The position numbers were made by a program, and so were the translations under genes. This document shows, in pieces, positions 44,256 through 52,963 of a DNA stretch of 64,000 nt. Under the pieces are notes generated by a model. That model did not search any database. It was given only the letters and a program-made list of their open reading frames with translations, and was not told the origin of the DNA. Numbering within the stretch: the stretch's first letter is position 1; each line of letters begins with the position of its first letter. Origin of the DNA: Gordonibacter faecis. GTDB taxonomy: Bacteria; Actinomycetota; Coriobacteriia; Coriobacteriales; Eggerthellaceae. The stretch lies in NCBI RefSeq assembly GCF_030077735.1, contig NZ_JASJEU010000003.1, forward strand, positions 1 through 64,000, in the 5' to 3' direction.

Positions 44256-45074
44256 ATGCTGCCTTACTTTAAGGGATATAAGATGGCTGTGTATGTGGTG
44301 GCGGCGATAGCTCCCTTTGCGGTGTTGTATGCGTGGTCGGCGCTTGCGGGGCGCAACATGTTTGCGACGCTTGAGGGTATGGTAGCGCTGGTCGTGGTGT
44401 TTTTCGCCTGCTTGCTGGGGTTGTCGCGCGTACTGGGGAGCAAGGCCGATCAGAAGGCTGACGCGCTGGTTTCGCTTTACAACGATGCGTGCGACCCGCC
44501 GGCGTTTTTGGAACAGGGTGAACCGTTGGCCCAGGTCATTGAGCCGCCGTATACCGAGGCAGGCTCGTGGTTTCTGTCATTTTATGCGCTGGCGTTGGAC
44601 GATATGGGGCGCACTAGTGAGGCGGCTACTATCGGCACCGCCATGGTGGAGGGTGCTAAGCACGCGCCCAACCCGGCGATGCGCGCGGGGTTGCTGATAA
44701 ACATGGAACCCGTGGTTGTGCGCCTGTTCGGGCCGGAGGCGGCGCTTGGCGTGATCGACGAGGCCGAGGCGGCCCTTAAGCAGGCAGGTGCACAGCTCGA
44801 CGATCGCGAGAACTTCCTTTCGTGGGAGCGCGCCATTCTGCAGGCGCGCCGCGATGGAAACGACGAGGAACTGCTGAGCCGCTACACGCAGATATACCCG
44901 TCGGCATCCTATCTGCCGCGTATGCGCGTGCAGGCAGCGGCGGAGGTGGCCGCCATTCAGCGCAGGCGCGGCGATGCTGCTGGTGAGCGGGCGGCGCTTG
45001 CGTTCGTTGTGGAGCACGGAAACCGCTTGCCTGTCGTGCGTGAGGCCCGCGAGCGTCTGGCAGAGCTGGGGTAG
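44256..45074 (+). CDS. Membrane-anchored TPR-like protein
   Basis: A 272-residue protein with two membrane helices near the N-terminus (about 10-30 and 40-58). A cytoplasmic helical domain of about 200 residues follows, with TPR-like spacing of Ala, Leu and acidic residues. ATG 44256 is preceded by AAAGGA; a longer in-frame ORF from 44184 lacks a ribosome site. The function is not known. It is the last gene before the carA leader and has core-like GC. Confidence 0.65.
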   Translation: MLPYFKGYKMAVYVVAAIAPFAVLYAWSALAGRNMFATLEGMVALVVVFFACLLGLSRVLGSKADQKADALVSLYNDACDPPAFLEQGEPLAQVIEPPYTEAGSWFLSFYALALDDMGRTSEAATIGTAMVEGAKHAPNPAMRAGLLINMEPVVVRLFGPEAALGVIDEAEAALKQAGAQLDDRENFLSWERAILQARRDGNDEELLSRYTQIYPSASYLPRMRVQAAAEVAAIQRRRGDAAGERAALAFVVEHGNRLPVVREARERLAELG

Positions 45075-45181
45075 GCACGCCGCGCGTGGTTCCCGTTCGC
45101 CAACCTTCGCCACATTCTGCATATTTCTGCGCGAAACTAAGAAAATACTGCATTTTGCCTGCGTAATACGCGTGATAGTCG

Positions 45182-45187
45182 TATACT
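45182..45187 (+). promoter_or_regulatory. -10 box of the carA-carB operon
   Basis: TATACT ten bases before the PyrR-type leader, as in the pyrR operon. The -35 is not clear. Confidence 0.5.
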
Positions 45188-45196
45188 AGCGTTCGA

Positions 45197-45282
45197 CCTT
45201 TAAGGGCGGTACGGAGAGACCGACAAGGTGCGCAACATATTCCTGCATCCGTGCGCCTCGTCATCAGATGGAGGCGCTTTTT
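45197..45282 (+). promoter_or_regulatory. PyrR-binding attenuator leader of carA-carB
   Basis: The core 45197-45229 matches the pyrR-operon leader with few differences (GCGGTACGGAGAGACCG, then GACAAGGT). A terminator, GCGCCTC (45253-45259) with GAGGCGC (45271-45277) and five T, follows. This puts carAB under the same UMP/PyrR control as pyrRBC. Confidence 0.8.
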
Positions 45283-45314
45283 GTAGGCGCGTTGCCCGAG
45301 CGAGAGGAAGAGCT

Positions 45315-46691
45315 TTGAGCCAGATCAGCGAGCGGTTAATGAGGGGTGTGTCGAAGCCTGCGGGCGCGGCGGCGCTCCTTGTGTTGGAAGACGGCGCGGT
45401 GTTTCGCGGCACGTCGTGTGCGGCGGCGGGGGAGGTGTACGGCGAGATTTGCTTCAACACGTCGCTTGAGGGCTACCTTGAGGTGATTACCGACCCGTCG
45501 TATGCCGGCCAGATTATCACCATGACGTATCCGCAGATTGGCAATTACGGTGTGAACCGCGAAGACGCCCAGGCGGAAGTGCCTGCGCTGCGCGGGCTGG
45601 TGGTGCGCGACATGTGCGCGACGCCGTCGAACTGGCGAAGCGAGCTCACGCTGCCCGACTACCTGCGCGAACACGGCGTGGTGGCTGTGGAAGGCGTGGA
45701 CACGCGTGCGCTCGTGCGTCACGTGCGCGACCATGGCGCGCAGCGTGCGGTGCTTTCAACCGTGGATACCGACGAGGCCAGCCTGCTTGCGAAGGTGCGC
45801 GCGAGTGAGTCGATTGTGGGCGTGAACCTGGCGGCCACCGTGTCGTGTGACGCGCCGCACACGTTCGCTGAGTTACCGGCAAGCCATGAGTTTGCCGTGG
45901 CCGGGGGCGCGGCGCCGCGCCATCGCGTGGTGGCGTATGACTGCGGCGCGAAGCGTTCCATTTTGGAAAACCTCGTGCGCGCGGGCTGTGACCTTACGGT
46001 GGTGCCGTGGGATACCCCAGCAGCCGACGTGCTGGCCATGGAACCCGACGGCGTGTTTCTGTCGAACGGCCCCGGCGACCCGGAGGCGGTTGAGGGTACG
46101 TATGTGCAGGTAGAGCAGCTGCTGGGCAAGGTGCCGGTGTTCGGCATTTGCCTGGGGCACCAAATGATTTCGAAGGCTGCCGGCGCCGACATCGAGAAGC
46201 TGAAGTTCGGCCATCGCGGTGGCAACCACCCCGTTATGAACCTGCTCACCGGCCGCGTGGAAATTACCGCGCAGAACCACGGCTTCAGCCTGGTGTTCCC
46301 CAGCTTGGGCGCGCTTGTGCCGGAACTTTCGGGCGGCTTCAAGGGCCATGAGGACGACCTGCGCTTTTGGGCGAACGCGCATATCGCGCCCGTCGTGCAG
46401 AACGAGCGCTTCGGCCGCATTCAGCTGACGCATGTGAACCTGAACGACGGCACGGCCGAGGGCATCGCGTTTCTGGACATCCCGGCGTTTTCCGTGCAGT
46501 ACCACCCCGAAGCCTCGCCGGGGCCAACCGACGCCCACTACCTGTTCACCGCGTTCACGCGCTTGATGGATGGACGTGCGGATTACCTCGACATCGACAT
46601 CGCCGAAGATCGCCTGGCCGGCTGGACGTTCGGCGCACAACAGGCAACGGTTCCGGGAGCAACGGCGTCGGTGACGGAAGGGGGGCGATAG
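45315..46691 (+). CDS. carA: Carbamoyl phosphate synthase small (glutaminase) subunit
   Basis: A 458-residue protein supplying ammonia from glutamine to CarB. The N-terminal CarA domain begins at LLVLEDGAVFRG. The class I glutaminase domain has the nucleophile C279 in FGICLGHQM and the His/Glu pair in YHPEASPGP near 396-404. It is longer than the usual 360-390 residues because of a short N-terminal extension and about 45 extra C-terminal residues. TTG 45315 follows AGAGGAAGAG and is preferred; ATG 45339 is an alternative. carB begins 2 bases after the stop. Confidence 0.93.
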   Translation: MSQISERLMRGVSKPAGAAALLVLEDGAVFRGTSCAAAGEVYGEICFNTSLEGYLEVITDPSYAGQIITMTYPQIGNYGVNREDAQAEVPALRGLVVRDMCATPSNWRSELTLPDYLREHGVVAVEGVDTRALVRHVRDHGAQRAVLSTVDTDEASLLAKVRASESIVGVNLAATVSCDAPHTFAELPASHEFAVAGGAAPRHRVVAYDCGAKRSILENLVRAGCDLTVVPWDTPAADVLAMEPDGVFLSNGPGDPEAVEGTYVQVEQLLGKVPVFGICLGHQMISKAAGADIEKLKFGHRGGNHPVMNLLTGRVEITAQNHGFSLVFPSLGALVPELSGGFKGHEDDLRFWANAHIAPVVQNERFGRIQLTHVNLNDGTAEGIAFLDIPAFSVQYHPEASPGPTDAHYLFTAFTRLMDGRADYLDIDIAEDRLAGWTFGAQQATVPGATASVTEGGR

Positions 46692-46693
46692 GC

Positions 46694-49600
46694 ATGCCGA
46701 AGCGCGACGACATTAAAACTATCCTGGTTATTGGGTCTGGCCCCATCGTCATCGGGCAGGCGTGCGAGTTCGACTACTCGGGTGCGCAGGCGTGCAAGGT
46801 GCTGAAGGCCGACGGCTACCGCGTGGTGCTCGTAAACAGCAATCCTGCCACCATCATGACCGATCCCGGACTGGCCGACCGCACTTACGTCGAACCCATC
46901 ACGACCGAGTTCGTGGAGCAGGTCATCGCCAAGGAGCGTCCCGATGCTCTGCTGCCCACGCTCGGTGGTCAGACGGGCCTCAACACGGCTGTTGAACTGG
47001 CGAAATCGGGCATCCTTGACAAGTACGGCGTGGAGATGATCGGCTGCGATTTGGCCGCCATCGAGCGCGGCGAGGATCGCAAACTCTTCAACGACTGCAT
47101 GGCGGAACTTGGCATCGAGACGGCGCGTTCAGGCTACGCGTATTCCGTGGCCGATGCCGAGGCCATCGTGGCCGAGCTCGGCTACCCCGTGGTGCTGCGC
47201 CCGTCGTTCACGCTCGGCGGCGCGGGTGGCGGCATCGCGCACGACCACGACGAGCTGGTGGCTATCGTGGGCCAGGGACTGGAGCTGTCCCCGGCCGGCG
47301 AGGTGCTGGTGGAGGAAAGCATTGAGGGCTGGAAAGAGTACGAGATGGAGGTCATGCGCGACCACGCCGGCAACGGCATCATTGTGTGCTCCATCGAGAA
47401 CTTCGACGCCATGGGCGTGCACACGGGCGACTCCATCACCGTGGCGCCAGCGCAGACGCTCTCGGACGTAGAATATCAGCGCATGCGCGCGGCCTCGCTC
47501 GCCATTCTGGAGAAGATCGGCGTGGAAACCGGCGGCTCCAACGTGCAGTTCGCCGTCAATCCGGAAAACGGCCGCATGATTGTAATTGAGATGAACCCGC
47601 GCGTGTCGCGTTCGTCGGCGCTGGCCTCGAAGGCCACCGGGTTCCCCATCGCGAAGGCGGCGGCGAAGCTTGCCGTGGGTTACACGCTCGACGAGATTGT
47701 GAACGACATCACGAAGGCCACGCCCGCGTGCTTCGAGCCGTCCATCGACTACTGCGTGGTGAAAGTGCCGCGCTTCGCGTTCGAGAAGTTCCAGGGCACC
47801 GACGATACGTTGTCCACGCGCATGAAGGCGGTGGGCGAGGTTATGTCCATCGGCCGCACCTTTGAGGAAGCACTTGGCAAGGCTATGCGCTCGCTTGAAA
47901 ACGGCCGCGCAGGCCTTGGTGCCGATGGCAAGGGGGACGAGGGCGCTGCGGCTGACGCGGAGCTTGAGGATCTCGTGCGTCGACCCACGGCTGACCGCAT
48001 CTTCTACCTGGCCGAGGCGCTGCGCCGCGGCTGGACGGTGAAGCGCGCTTCCGAGGTGAGCCGCATCGATCCGTTCTTTGTGGCGCGCATGGCGGACATT
48101 GTGCGCGTGCAAGAGAACCTGCGTGGCTCGCCGCTCGATCAGCTGGACGCCGATGCGTTCCGCCTGCTCAAGGGCTATGGGCTTTCCGACGCGCAGATTG
48201 CGCACCTGACCGGCTCCGACGAGCTTACGGTGCGTACATGTCGCAAGATGCTGCACGTGGTGCCCTCGTTCAAGACGGTGGACACGTGCGCGGCCGAGTT
48301 CCCCAGTCAGACGGCCTACCACTACAAGACCTACGACGCCGACGAAACGGAGGTGGCGCCTAAGACGCGCCGCCGCGCGATGATTCTTGGTGCCGGGCCG
48401 AACCGCATTGGTCAGGGCATCGAGTTCGACTACTGCTGTGTGCACGCGTCGTATGCGCTGGCCGAGGCCGGGTTTGAAACCATCATGGTGAACTGCAACC
48501 CCGAAACGGTGTCCACCGACTACGATACGTCCGACAAGCTGTACTTCGAGCCGCTCACGTTCGAAGACGTCATGGACATTGTGGATGTGGAGCAGCCCGA
48601 CGGTGTGGTGGTCACCCTTGGCGGCCAGACGCCGCTCAAGCTGGCGAATGCGCTGGCCGAGGCGGGGGTGCCTATCATGGGCACGTCGCCGGAGGCCATC
48701 GACTTGGCGGAGGATCGCGACCGCTTCAGCGCCATTTTGGACGAGCTGGGTATCACGTATCCGGCTGCGGGTATGGCGTCCACGTTCGAAGAGGCGTGCG
48801 TGGTGGCCGACCAGATTGGGTTCCCGCTTTTGGTACGCCCGAGCTACGTCTTGGGCGGGCGCGGCATGGGCATTGTGTACGACGGCGCTCAGCTGGAGAA
48901 GTACATGGCTGAGGCCGCTAAGATTTCGCCTGATCATCCGGTGTATCTCGACCGCTTCCTTGAGGGTGCCGTGGAGGTTGACCTCGACGCGCTTTGCGAT
49001 GGCGAGGAAGTGTATGTGGGAGGTGTGCTGGAGCACATTGAGATGGCGGGCATCCACTCGGGTGACTCGGCGTGTTGCACGCCGCCGTTCGCGCTGTCCG
49101 AGGCCGTGGTGGCACAGCTGCGCTCCATTGCGCGGCAGCTGGCGCTGCGCCTGGGCGTGGTGGGGCTCATCAACATCCAGTTCGCCATTAAAGACCAGGT
49201 CATCTACATCATCGAGGCCAACCCACGCGCGAGCCGCACCGTGCCCTTCGTGTCGAAGGCCACCGGCGTGCCACTGGCGAAGTGCGCCGCCCGCATCATG
49301 GCGGGGGAGCGCATCGCTGACTTGGGACTGCCGGCCGATGATCGCCGCTTGGAGCACTACAGCGTGAAGGAAGCCGTCATGCCCTTCGGCCGCTTCCCCG
49401 GTGCCGACACGGTGCTCGGCCCCGAGATGAAGTCAACGGGCGAGGTCATGGGCATTGCACGCAACTTCCCCGCGGCGTTCGCGAAGACCCAGCTGGCTAT
49501 CAGTTACGCGCTGCCTGAAGGCGGCACGGTGTTCATCAGCGTGTGTGACCGCGACAAGCGCGCCATTGTGAGCATCGCGCGCGACATCGTACGCCTGGGC

Positions 49601-49939
49601 TTCCACGTGGTAGCGACAGCTGGCACCGCTCGCGCCCTGCGTGCCGCCGGTGTGGACTGCGAGGACGTGAAGAAGGTGCACGAGGGCACGCCGAACGTGG
49701 TGGATCGCATCGCCGCCGGCGAGATTGCGCTCATGATTAACACCCCATTTGGCCACGCCACCCGCGCCGACGGCTACGAGCTGCGCCTTGAGGCCGTCAA
49801 GCACGGCGTCACCCACGTAACCAATCTCGCCGGCGCCCAAGCCATGGTAGCCGGCATGGAAGTAGCCCGCGGCAGCGGCCTCACGGTAGTAGCCCTGCAA
49901 GATCTCCCCCAATGGGAACCGACGACTGCCGAAGCATAA
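46694..49939 (+). CDS. carB: Carbamoyl phosphate synthase large subunit
   Basis: A 1081-residue protein with two homologous ATP-grasp halves. The first starts at ILVIGSGPIVIGQACEFDYS and the second near residue 560 at MILGAGPNRIGQGIEFDYC (quoted in parts), followed by a C-terminal MGS-like allosteric domain from about 945. It makes carbamoyl phosphate for pyrimidines and arginine. ATG 46694 follows GAAGGGGGG. The longer ORF from 46367 overlaps carA out of frame and is rejected. A linker of about 15 Gly/Asp/Ala residues near 410 is unusual. Confidence 0.95.
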   Translation: MPKRDDIKTILVIGSGPIVIGQACEFDYSGAQACKVLKADGYRVVLVNSNPATIMTDPGLADRTYVEPITTEFVEQVIAKERPDALLPTLGGQTGLNTAVELAKSGILDKYGVEMIGCDLAAIERGEDRKLFNDCMAELGIETARSGYAYSVADAEAIVAELGYPVVLRPSFTLGGAGGGIAHDHDELVAIVGQGLELSPAGEVLVEESIEGWKEYEMEVMRDHAGNGIIVCSIENFDAMGVHTGDSITVAPAQTLSDVEYQRMRAASLAILEKIGVETGGSNVQFAVNPENGRMIVIEMNPRVSRSSALASKATGFPIAKAAAKLAVGYTLDEIVNDITKATPACFEPSIDYCVVKVPRFAFEKFQGTDDTLSTRMKAVGEVMSIGRTFEEALGKAMRSLENGRAGLGADGKGDEGAAADAELEDLVRRPTADRIFYLAEALRRGWTVKRASEVSRIDPFFVARMADIVRVQENLRGSPLDQLDADAFRLLKGYGLSDAQIAHLTGSDELTVRTCRKMLHVVPSFKTVDTCAAEFPSQTAYHYKTYDADETEVAPKTRRRAMILGAGPNRIGQGIEFDYCCVHASYALAEAGFETIMVNCNPETVSTDYDTSDKLYFEPLTFEDVMDIVDVEQPDGVVVTLGGQTPLKLANALAEAGVPIMGTSPEAIDLAEDRDRFSAILDELGITYPAAGMASTFEEACVVADQIGFPLLVRPSYVLGGRGMGIVYDGAQLEKYMAEAAKISPDHPVYLDRFLEGAVEVDLDALCDGEEVYVGGVLEHIEMAGIHSGDSACCTPPFALSEAVVAQLRSIARQLALRLGVVGLINIQFAIKDQVIYIIEANPRASRTVPFVSKATGVPLAKCAARIMAGERIADLGLPADDRRLEHYSVKEAVMPFGRFPGADTVLGPEMKSTGEVMGIARNFPAAFAKTQLAISYALPEGGTVFISVCDRDKRAIVSIARDIVRLGFHVVATAGTARALRAAGVDCEDVKKVHEGTPNVVDRIAAGEIALMINTPFGHATRADGYELRLEAVKHGVTHVTNLAGAQAMVAGMEVARGSGLTVVALQDLPQWEPTTAEA

Positions 49940-49950
49940 CCTAACCTCAA

Positions 49951-50028
49951 GAACTCGCAGGTCACCCGTAGGTTAAGGGCAAACTTTCGCCCCAACCCAC
50001 CACCAACCTGCGAGTTCTCTTGCTTTTT
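49951..50028 (+). terminator. Terminator of carA-carB
   Basis: gaactcgcaggt (49951-49962) pairs perfectly with acctgcgagttc (50006-50017), followed by a T-rich run. The loop is long (43 bases). Confidence 0.7.
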
Positions 50029-50044
50029 GTTGCTTTCCGCATTA

Positions 50045-50064
50045 AGATATCTATTGAGATATCT
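50045..50064. promoter_or_regulatory. Probable operator of the MazE/MazF-like pair
   Basis: Two copies of the palindrome AGATATCT (50045-50052 and 50057-50064), four bases apart, lie just before the AGGAGG ribosome site. This is the expected place for autoregulation by the antitoxin. Confidence 0.55.
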
Positions 50065-50077
50065 AGGAGGTGACACC

Positions 50078-50377
50078 ATGCCTGAAGTGATAAAGAAACT
50101 GACGCGGCTTTGCTCGTGGGGGACTTCGCGTGCGGTTCGTGTGCCTCGTGAGGTGTGTGAGCGCTTGGGGGTGGATGTAGGGTCGATGCTCAATATGCTT
50201 GTTGGCCATGATGAGCGCGGTTCCTTTATCCTTATTCGCCCCGAGGAACAGTCTCACCGAATGGTGCGTGACGTGTCCTATCGTTCAATGGATGAACTGT
50301 TTGCCGAGTACGAGGGCGATTATCGGCCCACCGAGCCCGACTGGGGCAAAGACGTCGGTGGCGAGGTGATCGACTAA
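50078..50377 (+). CDS. MazE-like AbrB-fold antitoxin
   Basis: A 99-residue protein. The N-terminal half has the SpoVT-AbrB swapped-hairpin pattern (WGTSRAVRVPREVCERLGV), and the C-terminal half is acidic, as expected for toxin binding. ATG 50078 has a consensus AGGAGGTGA site, so the 17-residue upstream extension is rejected. Its stop overlaps the toxin start by one base (TAATG). Confidence 0.85.
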   Translation: MPEVIKKLTRLCSWGTSRAVRVPREVCERLGVDVGSMLNMLVGHDERGSFILIRPEEQSHRMVRDVSYRSMDELFAEYEGDYRPTEPDWGKDVGGEVID

Positions 50378-50712
50378 TGCGTGCATACGAGCAAGGAGAC
50401 ATCGTTGAAGTTGACTTTAGTCCCTCCGTCGGGCATGAGCCGGCAAAGGTGAGACCGGCCGTCATCGTGAGTGGTTATGGCTTCAATTCCCGTTCAAGTA
50501 TGGTGTCTGTCGTGCCGGTGACCAGCAAAGATAACGGTTACCCGCTGCACATACCCGTAACAGGGTCGAAAGGAGTTGTTGGCTTCGCCTGCGTCGAGCA
50601 ACTGCGTAACATCGACCTCGCACATCGTGGCTGCCACTTCAAAGGAACCGCCGACGACGCCACCATGCGCTCCATCCTCAGCACCATCCGCGGCATGCTG
50701 GAGTTGCGGTAG
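50377..50712 (+). CDS. MazF/PemK family mRNA interferase toxin
   Basis: A 111-residue endoribonuclease toxin of the PemK/MazF fold. The GDIVEVDFSP start, the RPAVIVSG core near residue 26, the VPVTSKDN segment near 46 and the EQLRNID segment near 74 are characteristic. It is coupled to the MazE-like gene. The RNA cleavage sequence cannot be predicted. Confidence 0.9.
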   Translation: MRAYEQGDIVEVDFSPSVGHEPAKVRPAVIVSGYGFNSRSSMVSVVPVTSKDNGYPLHIPVTGSKGVVGFACVEQLRNIDLAHRGCHFKGTADDATMRSILSTIRGMLELR

Positions 50713-50751
50713 TGCAGTAGGTAGTGCTGTGATTTTCGACATTGCGAATGA

Positions 50752-51477
50752 TCACTTTTCCAAAAAGAATGCCAGTTCGTGGGCGGGGTTTTCAAGGAAG
50801 CGGTGGAGCATGATCCATTCCATGGTGTCTTCAACTGTCACTTTGCGCACCTCGTCGTCGAACTGGTAGATGGTCGCGCCCGGTGCCGTGAGCAAGATGG
50901 GCGAGTGCGTGGCAACGATGAACTGCGCGCCTTCGCGTGCCAGCCGTATGATCTGCGCCAACAGCGCCACCTGGCCGCATTGCGAGAGGCCGGACTCCGG
51001 TTCGTCAAGCACATAGAAACCGCGTCCGTGGAACCGCTGCGACACGAGCGCAAGCACGCCCTCGCCGTGCGACCGTGTGTGCAGCGCGCGGCCTTCGCGG
51101 TAGAGGTCGCCGTCACCCAAGCGGTCCATTTCCGTGATGAGGTTGAACATAGTGTCGGAGCGTACAAGGAAGCTGTCGCTTGGCTTGAAGATGCTCTTCA
51201 TCAGCACGAGGTGCTCAGCCAATTCGCTCGGTGCGTCCACCGTGGAAAAGCGGTGGTTCTTCGTCCCGCCCTCGGCGTTGAGGCCGTATGCTACACTCAG
51301 CGCCTCAAGCAGGGTAGATTTCCCCGTGCCGTTTTCCCCGCAGAAGAAGGTGACCGACTGCCCAAGATCAAGTACGTCGATGCTCGCGATGGCCGGAATA
51401 GCGAAGGGGTACTCGCCCCTGCTTGTGACCGACTCCCAGTCAATAGCAACCGAGTTCACATACACATCGTCGCGCAT
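50752..51477 (-). CDS. AAA-family ATPase (SMC/ABC-like, AAA_21)
   Basis: A 241-residue soluble ATPase. Walker A GENGTGKST is at 47-55, an ABC-type signature SHGEG at 136-140, Walker B YVLDEPES at 155-162 and a switch histidine H191 in ATHSP. This compact, RecF/OLD-like class has no membrane partner and is often found in accessory or defence regions. No nuclease domain is fused and no clear partner is adjacent. The function is unknown. It converges with the MazF-like gene. Confidence 0.82.
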   Translation of the reverse strand: MRDDVYVNSVAIDWESVTSRGEYPFAIPAIASIDVLDLGQSVTFFCGENGTGKSTLLEALSVAYGLNAEGGTKNHRFSTVDAPSELAEHLVLMKSIFKPSDSFLVRSDTMFNLITEMDRLGDGDLYREGRALHTRSHGEGVLALVSQRFHGRGFYVLDEPESGLSQCGQVALLAQIIRLAREGAQFIVATHSPILLTAPGATIYQFDDEVRKVTVEDTMEWIMLHRFLENPAHELAFFLEK

Positions 51478-51517
51478 GGTGTCCTCCCTCCGCTTGTTCT
51501 CGGCGCAGTGCGAACGC

Positions 51518-52132
51518 TTATCTCTCCAGAATCCTAACCTCGTCCCCGCTAACCACGATGGCTTGGTTGTCGCTGATCACTCTCAAGTCCAGGGTTTCTG
51601 AGAACGTGTCCCGTATTGTCTGCGCGGCCTTTCCCATCTCCCAGTTCTTGTCATGTGGCACGACGAAGAAGTCCACCAGTCTCAAACCGGCGCAGTCTTT
51701 CAAGTCGGGCGCCTTTTCAGGACAGTCCATGTCGGCAGAGTACGCGATGTTGGGCGCTGTGACAATCGCCCCGGCAGACTCGCCGATGTAAAGCTTGCCG
51801 TTTCTCACCTCGTTGACCAGGATTTTGTCGGCTCCGGTTTTTCTCAGCTCCTGCAGGAGATAGAACGTGTTGCCGCCTGCAACGAATATGAAGTCGTTGC
51901 TCGTCAGCGTGCTTGCGATGACCTCGGGCGAGGCGGTTGAGATGTCGAGTTCCTCGACGGCAAGCCCCAGGCGCTTCAGATGCCATTTGCCTATCTTGGT
52001 AAAAAAGCCCAGCTTCTCGACGTTACTGGCGGTTGGGATGTAGGTCACGGTCTTGTGCTGCAAATTCGGCTCAACTGTTCTCAGTAGCTTCGCCACGTTC
52101 TGAAACATCGACACCAGAAACAACTTGGTCAC
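51518..52132 (-). CDS. Peptidase S51 (dipeptidase E-like) family protein
   Basis: A 204-residue serine hydrolase. The nucleophile S119 lies in the elbow GESAGA, with the FVAGGNTF motif at 83-90 and a conserved GLRLVDFFVVPHD segment near 145-157 supplying the histidine. Relatives cleave aspartyl dipeptides or act in peptide and cyanophycin turnover. ATG 52132 has AAAGGAG close upstream on the minus strand. GC is lower than that of the core. Confidence 0.85.
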   Translation of the reverse strand: MTKLFLVSMFQNVAKLLRTVEPNLQHKTVTYIPTASNVEKLGFFTKIGKWHLKRLGLAVEELDISTASPEVIASTLTSNDFIFVAGGNTFYLLQELRKTGADKILVNEVRNGKLYIGESAGAIVTAPNIAYSADMDCPEKAPDLKDCAGLRLVDFFVVPHDKNWEMGKAAQTIRDTFSETLDLRVISDNQAIVVSGDEVRILER

Positions 52133-52318
52133 GGCACACTCCTTTCAGGCGCGGCTCCGCAAGTAAAACACGAGTTGAAGCTGGGATTCATTGCAGCACA
52201 ACTCCTCCTTGAATGCAATGCGCTTTTCGAATAGAGGGATCGCTGCATTGGCTTTCGCATGGCGTCTGTTCGGCCTTTGCGGTAGGAGCATGCGTCGATT
52301 GCCTTCGGAAAGTCACCG

Positions 52319-52447
52319 TTTCAACCGCTGTGAAGTCTTTGGGCGGTCGTTCGGTGGGTTTTTGCGGTGCGGGTTTCGGCGTTTTTCCAGGTCGCAGAAA
52401 GTCTTCTTGCAAGTTTTCGCCGTGCAGGGCTTCACAGCGGTGAAAAC
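52319..52447. repeat. Inverted repeat in the gap after the peptidase gene
   Basis: ttcaaccgctgtgaag (52320-52335) and cttcacagcggtgaaaac (52430-52447) are inverted over about 16 bases with one bulge. The rest of the gene-free stretch 52133-52495 is open in several frames but shows no ribosome site or domain. It may be another repeat element. Confidence 0.4.
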
Positions 52448-52495
52448 AGTGATTCAGAGCATTGTTTGAGTGCATCGAACGTAGTGTTGATGCTG

Positions 52496-52963
52496 TTACG
52501 CCTTCTTCGACTTTGGCGGGCGCGTGGGGCCGCGCTTGATGGTGAGATCGAGGGCGGCAAGCGCGTCCATGACGGCGTGCGCCGAGGCGTCGAGCTGTGT
52601 GGCGTCGAGATCGCGTTCATTAGTGACGTGCGCAACGGCGGCAGCATAGTTGCGCTTGAAGCGTTCGTTGAGTTCGGTCCAGTTCACGCCTGTGAACGCT
52701 TCGGCGGCCGCGTGGTCAAGCGGCAGTTGCCCCTGCTCCATGAGCACGGCGAGCACAGGGTAGCCTGCGTAGCCCTGCCAGTATGTGGCGTTGTCATTCG
52801 ATGAGTACACATGCCCGTCAGCGTCCCACGCAACCGTGTACTCCTTCTGCCCGTTCGACGACGCGACGGTCGCGCGCCGCTCATCTGCGCACACGCTCAC
52901 GCGCCCGTCAGCCAGCGCGCTCCAGGCTTCGTACACTTTCTCAAGGGGTGGCAGTTTCTCCAT
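52496..52963 (-). CDS. Conserved small protein of unknown function
   Basis: A 155-residue soluble protein without a recognised domain. The N-terminal half looks like a beta-rich fold (repeated V-x-V strands and a YSSNDNATYWQGYAGYP segment). The C-terminal half is helical and ends in a basic, proline- and lysine-rich tail. The ATG at 52963 has an AGGAG ribosome site and lies 23 bases inside the preceding CPBP gene, so the two are coupled. Confidence 0.65.
   Translation of the reverse strand: MEKLPPLEKVYEAWSALADGRVSVCADERRATVASSNGQKEYTVAWDADGHVYSSNDNATYWQGYAGYPVLAVLMEQGQLPLDHAAAEAFTGVNWTELNERFKRNYAAAVAHVTNERDLDATQLDASAHAVMDALAALDLTIKRGPTRPPKSKKA

Noticed and set aside
46367..46693. N-terminal extension of carB
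   Set aside because: Out-of-frame overlap with carA. CarB homology begins at 46694.
47129..49357. 742-residue ORF on the minus strand across carB
   Set aside because: Long antisense ORFs are expected in high-GC coding DNA. It is His/Arg-rich, has no domain, and lies wholly inside the well-conserved carB.
52188..52475. 95-residue proline-rich ORF on the minus strand (and a plus-strand counterpart at 52191-52469)
   Set aside because: No ribosome site and no domain, and the two ORFs overlap fully on opposite strands within an inverted-repeat region.
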